Positions 12,300 through 24,244 of a stretch of 64,000 nt of DNA are shown piece by piece (position 1 is the first letter of the stretch; each line of letters begins with the position of its first letter). The translations under genes were made by a program, and so were the position numbers. The stretch covers positions 4,402,001 to 4,466,000 of the forward strand of contig CM038920.1 in assembly GCA_021904315.1 (NCBI GenBank), in the 5' to 3' direction. The DNA comes from Sphagnum magellanicum (lineage: Eukaryota; Streptophyta; Sphagnopsida; Sphagnales; Sphagnaceae). Below the pieces are notes generated by a model, which was not told the DNA's origin, did no database searches, and was given only the letters and a program-made list of their open reading frames with translations.

Positions 12300-15200
12300 T
12301 TGTACTAGTTCATATTTTACAATGGATTTTGTCCATTTTTTCCAAGAAAAAATTTTAAAAATAAAAACCCACCAGCTTCAATTTTTTGAAAAATAAATGG
12401 AATAAAAAAACCATTGGTCCTTTGCCATATATAATGATTGCCCAATGTGATTGTAGTAAAATCATTTGTCACATTATAATTGTCTCATTTGTCATGTTTA
12501 TGGACAAGGATTTAAAAAAAACAATTTGATAAATGTTGCAATAGGTTTATGCAAAAATATGAATGGAATTACTCTAAAAAATATAAACTTGTGTTTAAGA
12601 GATGTTTTGCATGGTTTGATTTTAGGAAAGGTTGGTTTCATGAACTAGTTTTATGCAAATTCTACCCAAAAGATGTTAGTTCAAATTTAAATTTTAAAAA
12701 CCTAAACCCCTTCCCTTAACATTACACATTGGTAAATTTGTCAACACTAGGTTGAACAATGCTTATTAAAGGATTGTTAATAGGTAGTAAAAAAAATCTT
12801 AAATTAAATAATGTAAAATAAGGCATTGTAAATAGGAAGGTAATAAGAAAAAAAAATCACAACAAGGGATTTATTATAAATATGTAATAAAAATAAAAGT
12901 TTAAGTTAATCACCATAAGGGGTGGTTAACATCTTGTTTGTGGGTAGGTAGAAATTGAACCAACCACCAAAGGTAAAGACCAATGGGTTATTAATAATGT
13001 TGTGCATTTACTCAATCAATGGTTTCAATTTCAATTGTTTAGAACTTAACCAAAATTGGATTCCAAGTTTTGGAATTGGGATTAGGTTAAGATCTATAAA
13101 TTGAACGGGGAACCCCCTATTCTTAATAGTTTTAATATGTTTTTAAAAGTAAAATCTAATTTATGTATTGTTCATAAGTGGAACCAAGAACTAGAATTGG
13201 AATTTTTAAAAAATAAATGTTAATTTTAATTCCAATCCATGGTTTAGAGTTTAGGGTACATGTCATTTTGTTTTTTCTTGTTTTTTTCTTGTTCTATCTT
13301 TGTGGCTAGGATGTAGTCATGGTAATATGTACCACAAGTGTAACCAATGTTTGGTTTTTCACATTTTAAAGTCAAAAATTATATTGATGTTACATATTAA
13401 CAAGTATAAATTTTTAAACTAATTATTACCATAGGCCTTTTAGTAACTAATAGTTACTAATGGTAGACTTACTGACCTTTATCCAAGTGGTGAAGCTAAT
13501 GGGATTAAGTAGTTCATATTAGTGAGTGGTTGGGGGGTAATCCATTCAATCATCAAGGAGATTTTGAGGAAGGTATTAAGATAAGGGCCTTTATTTTCTA
13601 AGGGTCAATGTGGGCCTTGTGTGGTTTGTAAAAAAGGAAAATTAGAGGAAATGTTGGGGAATTTCTATGGCATTTAAAGACTTTTGGTAGTTGGGAGGAG
13701 TGGATAATTCATGGAATAATGTGTTTGTATTTGTGTGTGATTTTAATGTAAAAATAATTGAAGGATTCGATGTGTTTGTTGTATTTTTATTTTATTAAAA
13801 AGTGTGGAAGGTAAAATAGTTTGAAATTGCATAAGTAGAGTATTCCCTTGAAATGGTCTTTTTACATTTCTTCTAGAACAAAAAGTAAAAAGGCATACCA
13901 TTTATTAGCCTCTGGAGTAATAAGTTACTAGTTGCCACATGAAGGTAGTAGCCAATATCTGGTGGTAGAAAACAAAGGGAAAACACTAGTAAGTAGTTGT
14001 TTACAAACTAAAAGGTATGGTTATAGGTAGTGAACATTGGTGATGAAGGCATGCAATGTGTTGCAAACAACAAATAGTAAAGGGGAAGGCCTCCCGAGGT
14101 GCTGCAAGTGGTTGATAGAGCCACTAAAGGACTTGTAGGTGTGGTAGAGATAGGACAATAGCCATAGAAGGTCTATAGATCCCAACAAGGCAATATATAA
14201 AGGCGTTGAAGGTATTACAAACCTTTGGAGAATATCCACTCTTGGATGTTGTTTTTCCCATGTTGCCATTCTCGATTTTCTTCCCTTACCTCTTTGGATT
14301 AGCCTATTATAGGATGGTAGGTTCGTTCTTAAACATCAAACCCTTACTTTCCTCCTTTGCTTTTTATATGATTCCTTACTTATTATGTGAGTAGTTGTAA
14401 TAAAGTAAGTTAGTAAAAGGTAGTTTTTGTTTTATTGAGTAATAAAGTGTTGACCTTGTCCCTTTAATTTTACCTCCTAGAAAACAGTAATGATTAGGGG
14501 CAGAAACTTCACCCCTCAACACATGTGTTTCATTTGTTTACATGATAACATCACAAATTTATAGGATTCATGGGTTCATTCCAAATTTGTGCAAAATATA
14601 TTATTTCATAGATTTATATTATTTAAACACAAAAGTCATGTGCATAACTTTCATGTGTAAACAACATGAATAAACATACAATATCCATGTTTAAACAATA
14701 CAAATAAGCATATGACATTTGTGTTTAAACAATGCACAACGTCGATATTCAAACAATACACGTAGATGAATGACATCTGTGTCTATTCCATACAAACCTA
14801 TGAAAACAAATTTTGCACAACAATTATTGCCAAATTGTGACCCATGAAGTTTGTGACAAATGCATTTAGTATATTATGGAAGCATGTGGTATGATTTGGA
14901 ATGAATCTAATGAAGATATAATATTCAAAAACATTCATTAAACACTTTAACCAATGCTTTAAGAAATTGTTAATATTCATATGTTTGGGGAGATTTTTGA
15001 AACACAATGTATATATGGGGCATAATTTTAAACTTATTTTACATAGCAACATTTTAAAAGTCATATGAAGTTTTTAATGATTTTTTTCAACTTACAAATG
15101 TAAATATTTAAGAATATTCCAAGATAAACATTCACCCAAGGGTGCATGGTTGGCTCATGTTAACATGGAAACATCTATTAGTGTTGTTTTTTTTGCTTTT

Positions 15201-15950
15201 ATTTTTATAAAAAAATTAAAACACATTGATTAGATCTTCTAGATGGTCATCATTTTTCATTATGGATAATTTTAATGGTTTCAATTTTTCATTGTGTATG
15301 GCGTATATGTCGTGTTGGTCTACATATTTTTCAAAAATACATTTATGCACATTTTCTTCATTTGATTTGTGTTTTCTTTTTTCTTTTTTGGTTATGTGCA
15401 TGTTCATTTTCATCTAAAATGATGTTGTCATTCATTGCCATTTTTGTCATGTTCTTCACCTTTTTCATGTTGGCACTCATTGTCATTATCATTGTGATCT
15501 TAGTATGATGTTTAATTTTGGTTGTTTTTTTATTGCCCTTTTTTCCTATTTATGTTCATCACCATCATTGCTTTCATTTCATTTTGTCTTGACCATGGTT
15601 GTGTTTTTCTCACCCTCTTCTTTTTCTTTTTCTTGGTTTTCATTACCATTGTTGTCATCATCTCATTTCATCCTAACTTTAGTCATGTTCTTTTCTTCCT
15701 TGTTTCCTACTAACACTCATTGTCATTGTCTTTATTTCATTTAGTTTCATCTAGATCATGGTCATATTTTTTTCACCTTCTTCCTCTTGGTGGTCATTGC
15801 CATTGTGGTTGTTGCCTTGATAATCTTGATCTTAATAATGTTTTTTTCACCCTTTTTTTCTTGTTAACATTCATTGTCATTATTGTCCGAAGTTTAAGTT
15901 CAAACCAACTTGAATAGTTGAAATGTGTTTTATGTTCTTTTTTTATTTTA
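12300..15950. other. AT-rich gene-free tract
   Basis: No recognisable gene. Frames at 15226-15917 are rich in Phe, Leu and Ser because the DNA is a T-rich low-complexity tract with recurring TCATTGTCATT motifs. They look like simple-sequence artefacts, not membrane proteins. Around 14.5-14.8 kb a motif 'AACAATACAAATAAGCATATGAC' recurs with variation, suggesting a short diverged tandem repeat. Confidence 0.4.
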
Positions 15951-15990
15951 ATTGTAGAACTTGAAAATTTGTGCACTTTGAGAACATCAA

Positions 15991-16480
15991 ATGAAACCAC
16001 TCATTAGCAAGTTTGGAATGAATGGATTGAATGAGAAAAAGAAGGTTTTGAAGGAGATAAGAAAGTTGCAAAAAAAAGGTTTAAACCCACCGGAACTACC
16101 ATTTCTTTTTTCTTTGGTAGTGTTTTTTTACCCCAAAGATGATCCCTCCCAAAAGAAATTTGAAAAAAAATTGGTCTCGTTCATTACAAAGCAACTAGTG
16201 CCATTGTATTTTGTTGAGTGACCATATTTTAGAATAATAATTATACAATCCTTGTTGAAAATTTCCATTGAGGCAATCAATAATGAATGAATTTTTTTTT
16301 AAGATGGCAAACAAGACCAACAAAAAGTTCATTTCTTCAACCTTTGATTCTTATAATTCTTGCATTGTTAATTTTGATTTATGGACATCAAGAGCAAATA
16401 TCAATATATATTTTAAAATTTTTCATTTTTTGAATGACAAGTGTGAACCTTGTCATGTAACCATTAGGCTTTTCTAAACA
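15991..16480 (+). mobile_element. hAT-family transposase relic
   Basis: The first frame (15991-16221) has NPPELPFLFSLV, DDPSQKKFEKKLVSFITKQL and LVPLYFVE. The second (16268-16477) has IVNFDLWTSR followed by FLNDKCEPCHVTIRLF. The block order 'ITKQL-P-L..VE', 'FDLW(M/T)SR', 'F(I/L)N(D)K.EPCHVT(V/I).LF' is that of plant hAT transposases in the RNase H-like region. The copy is split by stops and frameshifts, and the later catalytic and dimerisation parts were not recovered. Confidence 0.6.
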
Positions 16481-16699
16481 ATAAAAACTCCTAGTTGTAT
16501 GGTGGTTTTGTAGGTCAATGATGTGTTTACAAAACATGGGTTCGATGTTTGAATTATTGCATATAAAGGTGTGAGAAATTTCAACCCATTTGGAAATGAA
16601 AATTTTTAGAGGTATTTTGTAAACACAAAAAATTGGGGGCATTTATTTAATTTTTGCCAAATTTTTGGCAACTTAGTGTTGTTTTGGTAAGCACCAATA

Positions 16700-18600
16700 A
16701 ATGTAGCCCATAGGCATGCCATCAACATTCATGGGGTGTTATGCTATCAACATTTTTAATTTTGTGTTCGTCATAAGTTTTTTTATTGGGAACTTGCAAA
16801 AGTGGAAGGTTGTATTGCATGCATTGTCCACTTCCACTTGTGTTGTTTGGGGTCATGCATGTGTTTCATTATTATTATTGGAATACTGTTCATATGCCAT
16901 CATAAGGTAGGGAGTGTGGGGAAATGTGGCATGTTCAATAATCCAATGAAGTGTATGCCTCATGGATTGATCATTTCTCATATTTGTGCATATTACACTA
17001 CAAGATCCTTGGGTAAAAGGCTATTTGCCTTCCAATGTTTAAGTAGTTTGTCTCAAAGGTTATAACTTGTTTAGATATGAATTGAAAGGGGACAAGCCTA
17101 TTGTCCAATTTGTTCTTGCACATTATGTCCATTTGATTTCATATTCTTACATGTTAACATTAAACTTGAATATTTAGTTGAGGGGCCTAGGTTGTAACTC
17201 TATGTTAACATTTGTTGTGAGTTGTATTCAAAGGTGATGACCATATTAACTCCATGTTTGGTTGTGATGTGATTTAGAATTTCTTGCCAAAATTCCTTGT
17301 GAAATCAAATTGATAATTGATGTATCATGTTTGTTGTGTTCACAACGAGCCCACATTTGTTTGACCATGTGAAATTTCATAGTGGATGCATGAAACCCAT
17401 TAGCCTAATTTGCTAGGAGCTTTAATAGATGCAACATCCCTAGAAAATTATCCTAGAAAAGAAGATGATTGGAAAACATGAGAAAATAAAGGATTGGAGA
17501 GTGGCTGGAGCACATAGACCATTGAGGTCATTATATGCATTTGCACCATCTAGTTTCCCCCTCAATGTGAACATGTCAATGTAGGGTTAAAATAACCCCA
17601 TCATACCATTTTATCCATACCCTTTGTGTGAAGAGCACATGGGTGAATTTATTCCTTAGATTTTTGTCATTTTAACCACCAAATCAAGATAGGGTTAGAT
17701 AGAATAAAAATATCCTTCATAACCCTTGGTGCGAATCCAACTCTAGTAAATTTTTTTTGGGGTCATCATTCTTGATGGCGTCCTACACTCTTTGCACATG
17801 TGTAACTAATACATGCTTGTAATTCTTGGTTGTGTGTCTAACACAATATTTTTGTGGTGGCAAGCTTGTTCACATATTCAAAGTGGTTGCAACATGATAG
17901 GCATGATGATTAGGGTCCAAATTAGGTACCACTAGATGGTGCTAGCCAACCCGCATGCATTAAGTATTGTTGGGTTATACAAGCCATTCAAAGCTAGGTG
18001 GGTACTTTGGGCCTAACCTTGAGAATGTTGAGGTGTTGCATGGTCATTGATTTTTCATGTCCCATGTGGTCTAAGGTCACATGGTAGATGGTAACATATT
18101 TCATCACAAAAAAGAAAAGGTGGAGAAAAAAAAAGAAAAAAAGTGTGGGTAATGAATAGTGTTGAGAATGGGTAGGTGACCTTCTTAAAGAAAGGGTGAA
18201 AGCCATTTCCTAAAGGGTATTTTGCATGTTGGATGATGTAGGATGGCATCAACATTTGAACCAAAGGTTTGGTGGACAATTTCTCCAAAAAATTCTCAAC
18301 AATTAGATGTGGATGGATTTCAAGTTTTGGTTGGCCATGAGAAATCTTGTTGTTGCTTTGGTAAAGTCGAACAAGTGACAAGTCTCACCCATGTTCATAT
18401 TGAGTTCATAAGGTTGGTGGGGGATATAGATGATGATGCTTGCATGAATAGGCATTGAGAATCATTGGACAAGTTGGTAGAATCCATCCATCAGAAGAGA
18501 TTAGCCTTTGGTGTCGGATTTGGGGCATAATAACTTGGCCCCAACTTGATCCAATGTGTTAGTGACAAGTGGAGTATTATGTGTGAATACGATGGATGGA
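16700..18600. other. Gene-free tract, possible transposon debris
   Basis: Only short frames. The first few hundred bases may be the continuation of the hAT relic in shifted frames, but no motif could be fixed. The rest shows nothing I recognise. Confidence 0.35.
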
Positions 18601-18611
18601 TGTGCATGCAT

Positions 18612-18664
18612 CTAGGGTTGAGGGTTTACCCTTAAACCCTAAACCCTCGCCCCTAAACCCTAAA
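18612..18664. repeat. Short interstitial telomere-like tract
   Basis: About five degenerate copies of CCCTAAA (plant telomere repeat, C-strand), interrupted by 'CCCTCGCC'. It could be an old telomere insertion or a chance cluster of telo-box motifs; no gene start is nearby. Confidence 0.6.
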
Positions 18665-18714
18665 TGAGAAGTTCTAGATCCGGTAAGGGAAGTTTTTAAT
18701 TTAGAGTTTGAACC

Positions 18715-19150
18715 AGTGTTAGAAACTATACTACCCTCCCCGGGTATCAAGATGGGTTTTAAGGATAATACCCTCTCTGAAAAATCAAATACCTGATTCT
18801 GAATCCTGATATATAACTACAGTTCTAATTTTTTAATTTTAAAGTGCAAAAAGTTGCTGGTTCTTTCATGAGACCCGGTGGTTCTTTGAGGTTTTGAAAT
18901 ACCCAAAACTGGCATTTTGTGGTGAATTTATGTCCATTTTTTACCTGAAATTTTTGATTTCAGCCTATACAAAGGAATATTAATTTCAAAATTGTACAAA
19001 TATGTCAGATCTTGAACAATACAAGTTGCAGTTTGCCAAATCTCTCCAATAGGTTCCAACAAGTAGGCAAATTATAGTAGAATTTTAAATTTAAAAAAAT
19101 CATATTTAACTTATAGCCAATTTGGCAAAATCTATTTTTAGATGATCACC
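18715..19150 (-). repeat. Dispersed repeat, partial copy (partner at 44.0-44.8 kb)
   Basis: Reverse-complement similarity to 44040-44790. Shared blocks in the same order include TTAGAAACT, CGGGTATCA, GATGGGTTTT and CATGAGACCCGGTGGTTCTT, followed by a TAGCCAATTTGGC-like stretch. It is non-coding; class unknown. Confidence 0.5.
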
Positions 19151-20741
19151 ACTTTGGCTACCTCACATTGGTTCTTTTATGTTTAAAAATATTATAAGCA
19201 TTATTAGGTTTGTTTGATTTGTCTTCATTAGCAAAGAATGATTCCCAAAGTTGAAATGTAAGCAAGAGTAGCTTCCCCTAACCCCCTCCATGAATATGCA
19301 CATAGGTCAATGTGCATTGCCCCAGCCTTGCCGCAAAAACATCACAAATTGAGAGACTTTCTTGGTCCTGTGATCACCATCACAGTTCTGACCCTGAACA
19401 ACTCTCCTATTTTAGAATCACATGCTTTCATTGCTTGCTTGCTTCACTCCTCCCAATAGGTGAAATGATTTTAGATTGAGGGGCACATAGTAAAGTTCAT
19501 CACCTCTTTCAGAAACAAGTTTCATATGGGCAATTTGGAACAAGGCCCAGTTCTTTCTAGATTTTCAATTCATAGTTCGCCTTTGGCTAAACCAAGTGAA
19601 ATAAGCTCACTAGGAACCGTAATCAACCAAACCATGCCCACTCTATAACACGATAAACCTACACAAAATGACACCTTGCAAACATGAGTAAAATAAGTTA
19701 CATCCTTTAGAGGTTTTTGCCCATTTTGTCATATGTTTCTCTTTTAAGAACTCTATAGTTACCACCAAACACACATGAACAAAATCAAAGGTATGTTTGA
19801 TGTACAAAACTCTAAACCTAACAATGAACATTCGACATTTTGGAAATTTTTGAAAATCTTGGAGGATCTCTCTCACTCTGAAGGATTAGGCAAAAGAACC
19901 CAACCTCTTGAATGCACCCTGATCTCTTGGGAGTCTCAAGGACTAGGTGAAAGAACCCACCCCCTACTCATATCATAAACTATGAACGTTTTAAGGGAAG
20001 TCTTGTGGTAAGGGACTTCCCTTACATAAAGAACTGGTAAATTTTGAAAGCCTTGAAGCTCTCTTGCAAATCCTTGTAAAGTTCCAACTTTGCAATTTAC
20101 ACTAAAGGGTGCCCTCCACTTACACTAAAAAAGTTCTACGGGTTCTTTATTTGTATTTAAGGTTATCATACTCTCCACAATGCTTAAGGTTGCTCCCTCT
20201 CTGAAGGGAATAGGCATAAGATACTCTTCTCCTTCGTATGAGGGATATTGATGGGTATAAGATGCCCTCCAAATACCCTATTACCTTGGCCAATTCTATA
20301 CTAATTATATTATTTGCAGAAATGTTGAAATTTTCAAAAAATATTTCTTCCAAATCAAAAAAAAATTGTGAAGGAAAATCAAGAATATTCAGGAATATTT
20401 CATTTGTTGAAATGAAAATTTCAAAATTAATTAATTATTCAATGGACATGTGTTGAAATGGCCAAGGTAGTATGGTAGTTTAGATTAGAAATTTTGTGAG
20501 AGTGTTTTTCGAATACCACACACCTTTCGCGCCTACTTAGTTTGTTCAACTAAAAGTGTGTTTAACTACTACACATGATAAAATTCTACAACAATTTTCA
20601 CACCAACCAACAATCCAAAAATATTGAATAAATATACCATCTCTCTCTCTCTTTTTCTCTCTTTTCTTTTCATTTTCTCTTTGTGCAATTCCTGTTATGG
20701 TGGGCATTTCATTTATCAAAAAGGCCCTCACTTTTTCTTGT

Positions 20742-20960
20742 GATACCCATTATGTACCCAATGGGTATCAAACGGAGGAAAAAGAAAAGAAAAGAAAAGA
20801 AAAAACGATGCAAGGTTTTATGTAATGTAAAGTCCTCGACCAAGAGCTTTACCATATCCGGCCGAGTAGCATGCACTCCGTTGCTTGAAACACCCTTCAG
20901 TTTTTCCCCCTTTTCCCTGTGATACCCTACCTGGTGTGTAATGTGCACCCGGCGGGTATC
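20742..20960. repeat. Two GATACCC...GGGTATC hairpins followed by purine tracts
   Basis: The hairpin at 20742-20769 (GATACCCAT ... ATGGGTATC) is followed by an AAAAG tract. The hairpin at 20921-20960 (GATACCCTA ... GGGTATC) is followed by a GAAA tract to about 20988. After each tract comes a similar 'CTTTACC' segment, so an about 180-bp unit appears duplicated. Similar hairpins occur near 9000-9030, 18740 and 44760. Confidence 0.6.
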
Positions 20961-21108
20961 AAAGAAAAGAAAGAAAGAAAGAAAGAAGGCGCAGTAAAAG
21001 CCCTTAGCCACGGCCTTTACCGGGATTGCACCTACTCTCCACTTTGCCTTGTGCAAGCCCTTATTCCAATAAAAGCCCGTGCGGCCTTGGGCTTCACCTA
21101 ATACTTCA

Positions 21109-21804
21109 AAGAAATTTGATTCATGAAAGAGAGAACATATTGAATAAATGTAAAAACACACACACACACACTCTCTCTCTCTCTCTCATTTTCTCTTTTT
21201 TCTTGTCATTTAGAGAAAGAAATTTGATTCATAGAAGAGAGAACATATTGAATAAATGTACACACACACACACACACTCTCTCTCTCTCTCTCTCATTTT
21301 CTCTTTTTTCTTGTCATTTAGAGAAAGCAATTTGATTCATAGAAGAGAGAACATATTGAATAAATGTACCTACACACTTTCACTCTCTCATTTTCTCTCT
21401 TTTCTTGTTCATTTAGAGAAAGAAATTTGATTCATACAAGAGAGAACATAATTGAATAAATGTACCAACGCACTTTCACTCTCTGTTTTTCTTGTCATTT
21501 AGCGAAAGAAATTTGATTCATAGAAGAGAGAACTCATTGAATAAATGTTCTCTCTCTATCTCTCATTTCCTCTCTTTTCTTGTCATTTAGAGGAAGAGAT
21601 TGATTCATAGAAGAGAGAACATATTGAATAAATGTACTATATCTCTCTCATTTTCTCTCTTTTCATGTCAATTTGAGAAAGAAATTTGATTCATAGAAGC
21701 GGGAACATATTGAATAAATGTACTCTCTCTCTCATTTTGTCTCTTTTCTTGTCATTTTGAGAAAGAAGTTTGATTCATAGAAGAGAGAAAATATTGAATA
21801 TTAA

Positions 21805-21840
<36 letters not shown>

Positions 21841-21860
21841 TTCCTCTTTTCTACAAGAAA
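21109..21860. repeat. About 90-108 bp minisatellite upstream of a gene
   Basis: Eight to nine head-to-tail units. Each begins GAAATTTGATTCATAGAAGA, continues GAGAACATATTGAATAAATG, then a CA and/or CT microsatellite of variable length, then TTCTCTTTTCTTGTCATTTA. Unit starts lie near 21109, 21217, 21325, 21417, 21504, 21594, 21676, 21765 and 21857. The array ends about 115 bp before the first ATG of the following gene, so it forms its upstream region and possibly part of the 5' leader. A related CT-rich piece occurs at 20620-20690. Confidence 0.9.
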
Positions 21861-21973
21861 TTTGACTCACAAAACAGAGCATTGTAGTGTCTTTGACAAT
21901 AGAGGAATTTGTCTTGTTTGCGCTAGAAACATTGTCATCGCGCGAGAGAGAGAGAGAGAGCGCGGCGGGGTAG

Positions 21974-22039
21974 ATGGCGGAGGACGACGACGATGAGGTC
22001 GTTGGTGATGCTCACTGCTTGGCTGCGCATACCAGATAA
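21974..22039 (+). other. Upstream open reading frame (21 codons)
   Basis: ATG in a good context (A at -3, G at +4) opens a 21-codon frame, MAEDDDDEVVGDAHCLAAHTR, that stops 37 bases before the ATG at 22077. It overlaps the alternative in-frame ATG at 21993 in another frame. If it lies in the mature transcript it would be met first by scanning ribosomes. Alternatively it is the true N-terminus joined by splicing I could not see. Confidence 0.45.
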
Positions 22040-22621
22040 ATCTGAGGCTAATTCTAATGTTTTTTTTCCCCTTGCTATGTCTTCGTCTCATGCTTCTTCT
22101 TGGTTCCATATTAGGCTGATTTATGCGAGATTGAGTGGTTGTTGTTGTTGTGCTACTACTAGTCGAGTTGCAGCAGCTGCACCTGAGTCTTTGTGCATGC
22201 GCTTCCCGCCTCGGAGTATCGGGACAGCTTTGGAAGTGAATGGCGGAAGGATTTCTCCATCTGAGCAAACCGTTCTTGTTCTCAGGAGAGAGAAAATAAG
22301 AAGAAGATCGGACCCTGAGTCAGCGGAGGCGACGTTCTTGAGCACAGATGATGTGCGTACCAGTGGTCCATTGTCCTTCGAAATCTTGTTCAGAGACGAG
22401 GCGTTAGTAGCAGGGACAATAACACTGGAACAACAACATCCTGTATCTGATTCGCTCCAGCAACAAGGAGGCGACGATGGTGTTTACAATAGTAGTAGTT
22501 TGGTACAAAAGAGCAGCATCGTTGGACTTCGACGATGGAGTCTCGATCGTGCTTGCGTTGTTGTCGGACATGCAGGAAGTATTTTCTCCAAGCTTCGTCG
22601 GCACGACCACAATATTCCGTG

Positions 22622-22655
<34 letters not shown>

Positions 22656-24244
22656 CCGTTGTCTCCACCTGCTATGGAAGTGTGCCTTGTGGCAAGAAAC
22701 TTGGGGACGCCCGTTATTCTAATCCAAAGTGTGCATCTCACTGCACCACGACGAGGATCCAGCTGCCGGCAGTCGACGCTGGAAGCCATTCCGGAAGCTG
22801 AAGAAGTTGGAAAGCGCAGTAACCTGATGACGATGACCATCACCGAGCAGCAGCCTAAACTGGTGAGTGCAAGCAAACGTCATATCATATTCTGTGTTGT
22901 GTTGAGCAACTCCACAGGTGCTCAGTATGTGACCCTGAAAATTAAAAGTTGGATGAAGAAATGTCACGTTATGCCAGTTTGGCTGAGCAAAATGGTTTTG
23001 CCTGGCATCTTTGGAGAGCTTTGCTGAGGCTAGTAAAAGGCACAACGAAGCTGAACACATGCCATAGAAGAGTGTAGTAAATATGTTCTTAATGCTGCTC
23101 CTTGTTTCTGATTGGCCAATCATTATGATTCGTCCAGGTGCTTTGCTATTAGCAGTCTTCCACCTTTTGCACTCCAAGTCTTAGAGCATCTGCAGCAGTG
23201 CTCAGCATGTCACCCTCGAAACATAATTCTCACATTCAAGTATAGGTGGTTATTGGCTTCTTTCCAACCTCACATATTAAATTAAGTCAGGGACTGCAAC
23301 TATGTGGGACTACTAATAGCAGTCCAACTGGACCAATCAAACTATCTAGCCAATCAAGAGCATGTGCTAGGCTTCGTTGTGCCTTTTAGGAGCCTCACCA
23401 AACTGTGCAAAAATGCTGGGCCAATACCATTTTCCTGAGCCAAATGAGCATGCTTTTACTTTTCTTCATCTAAATCTAATTCACAGGGTCACATACTAAG
23501 CACCGCTGAAATGCTCAGAGATAGAAGATTATTGTCTCACAATTTGTGAGTGACTCTTGCCTGTTGGGCTTTATGCCTGCATTCATTGTCATGTCACCTT
23601 CAAATTGTTGGAGACTTCCTTCTCTGCAATGTTCCTCAACATGACATGAGCTTGTGTGTGGGAGGGCAGCACCCATGGACGGAGAAGAAGTGGTTCTGAC
23701 ACTGGACATGAGAGGAACCCTTTGATATACTTTGTTATGCTAGGATTATAACAAGCAGTTGTCTTGGAGTTTTGTTTTGGGGGTACCAGTTGTATAGAGT
23801 CAGAATATGCAGAGATCTGATATCAAGCAACATCATTGGATCCTGAACTGGATCCTGTCTCTTTTGCAACTGGAGCCTTTAGAAAGACTCTCTTGCAGAA
23901 GTGCAGGAGAGGAGGTAATTCTAGATAAAATAATCTAGTTGCCTTACATCTTGTAGGGAACAGAGGCCAATCCACTCTTGGAGGTCAGTGGCAAAGCTGC
24001 AGTTGGACTAGGTTATGCTCTTGAAGGGGGTGGATATGACCTCACTGAGAAAGCTGCAGCTGGATTGGGGTATGAACTTGAAGAAAGTGGATATGGCGGT
24101 GGAGAAGATGATGGACAACTGACATGGTTCAATGCAGGAGTGAGAGTGGGTGTGGGACTTGGATTGGGCATGTGCCTTGGTGTTGGTTTGATTGTCCACA
24201 CATACCATGCTACCTCCAGAAGCTTGAGAAAAGGTTTCATTTAG
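21993..24244 (+). CDS. At1g01500-like protein (annotated in plants as erythronate-4-phosphate dehydrogenase family), two exons
   Basis: Exons are 21993-22862 and 23957-24244. The donor is CTG|GTGAGT and the acceptor TTGTAG|GGA, a phase-0 intron of 1,094 bp. The protein is 385 aa from ATG 21993, or 357 aa from ATG 22077, which sits just before the conserved SSWFHIRLIYARLSG start of the family domain. Next come LEVNGGRISPSE, ATFLSTDDVRTSGPLSFEI, a poly-Ser run encoded by an ATC microsatellite (22622-22656), then GTPVILIQSVHL. Exon 2 has a 20-residue tandem duplication (KAAVGLGYALEGGGYDLTE / KAAAGLGYELEESGYGGGE), then DDGQLTWFNAGVRVGVGLGL and a Gly-rich hydrophobic C-terminus, probably a membrane segment. 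This layout matches the plant family; the 'dehydrogenase' label is database custom, I see no Rossmann motif, and the function is unknown. The intron holds two MITE copies. Confidence 0.88.
22904..23180 (-). mobile_element. MITE family 1, copy a (truncated, reverse)
   Basis: One terminal repeat (GAGCAACTCCACAGGTGCTC, then AGTATGTGACCCTG) is present. The interior matches copy c in reverse (GGCACAACGAAGC, TTGTTTCTGATTGGCCAATC). The other end, about 110 bp, is missing where copy b begins. It lies in the intron of the At1g01500-like gene. Confidence 0.75.
23184..23516 (+). mobile_element. MITE family 1, copy b (both ends)
   Basis: The left end is GAGCATCTGCAGCAGTGCTC and the right end ...GTCACATACTAAGCACCGC TGAAATGCTC, giving imperfect terminal inverted repeats of about 30 bp around a 333-bp non-coding body. 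It abuts truncated copy a. The flanking TTA on the left fits a PIF/Harbinger-type TWA target, but the right flank (AGA) does not match. Confidence 0.75.

Noticed and set aside
15226..15917. Several Phe/Leu-rich frames that look like membrane proteins
   Set aside because: They come from T-rich low-complexity DNA, overlap in several frames and have no conserved motif.
21867..22268. 133-codon minus-strand frame
   Set aside because: It is antisense to exon 1 of the At1g01500-like gene and has only low-complexity Ser/Thr/Arg text.
22863..23027. Extension of the 21993 frame past 22862, giving a 344-codon protein
   Set aside because: The added part runs through a good splice donor (GTGAGT) and into MITE copy a. 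The family's C-terminal domain lies in exon 2 at 23957 in matching phase.
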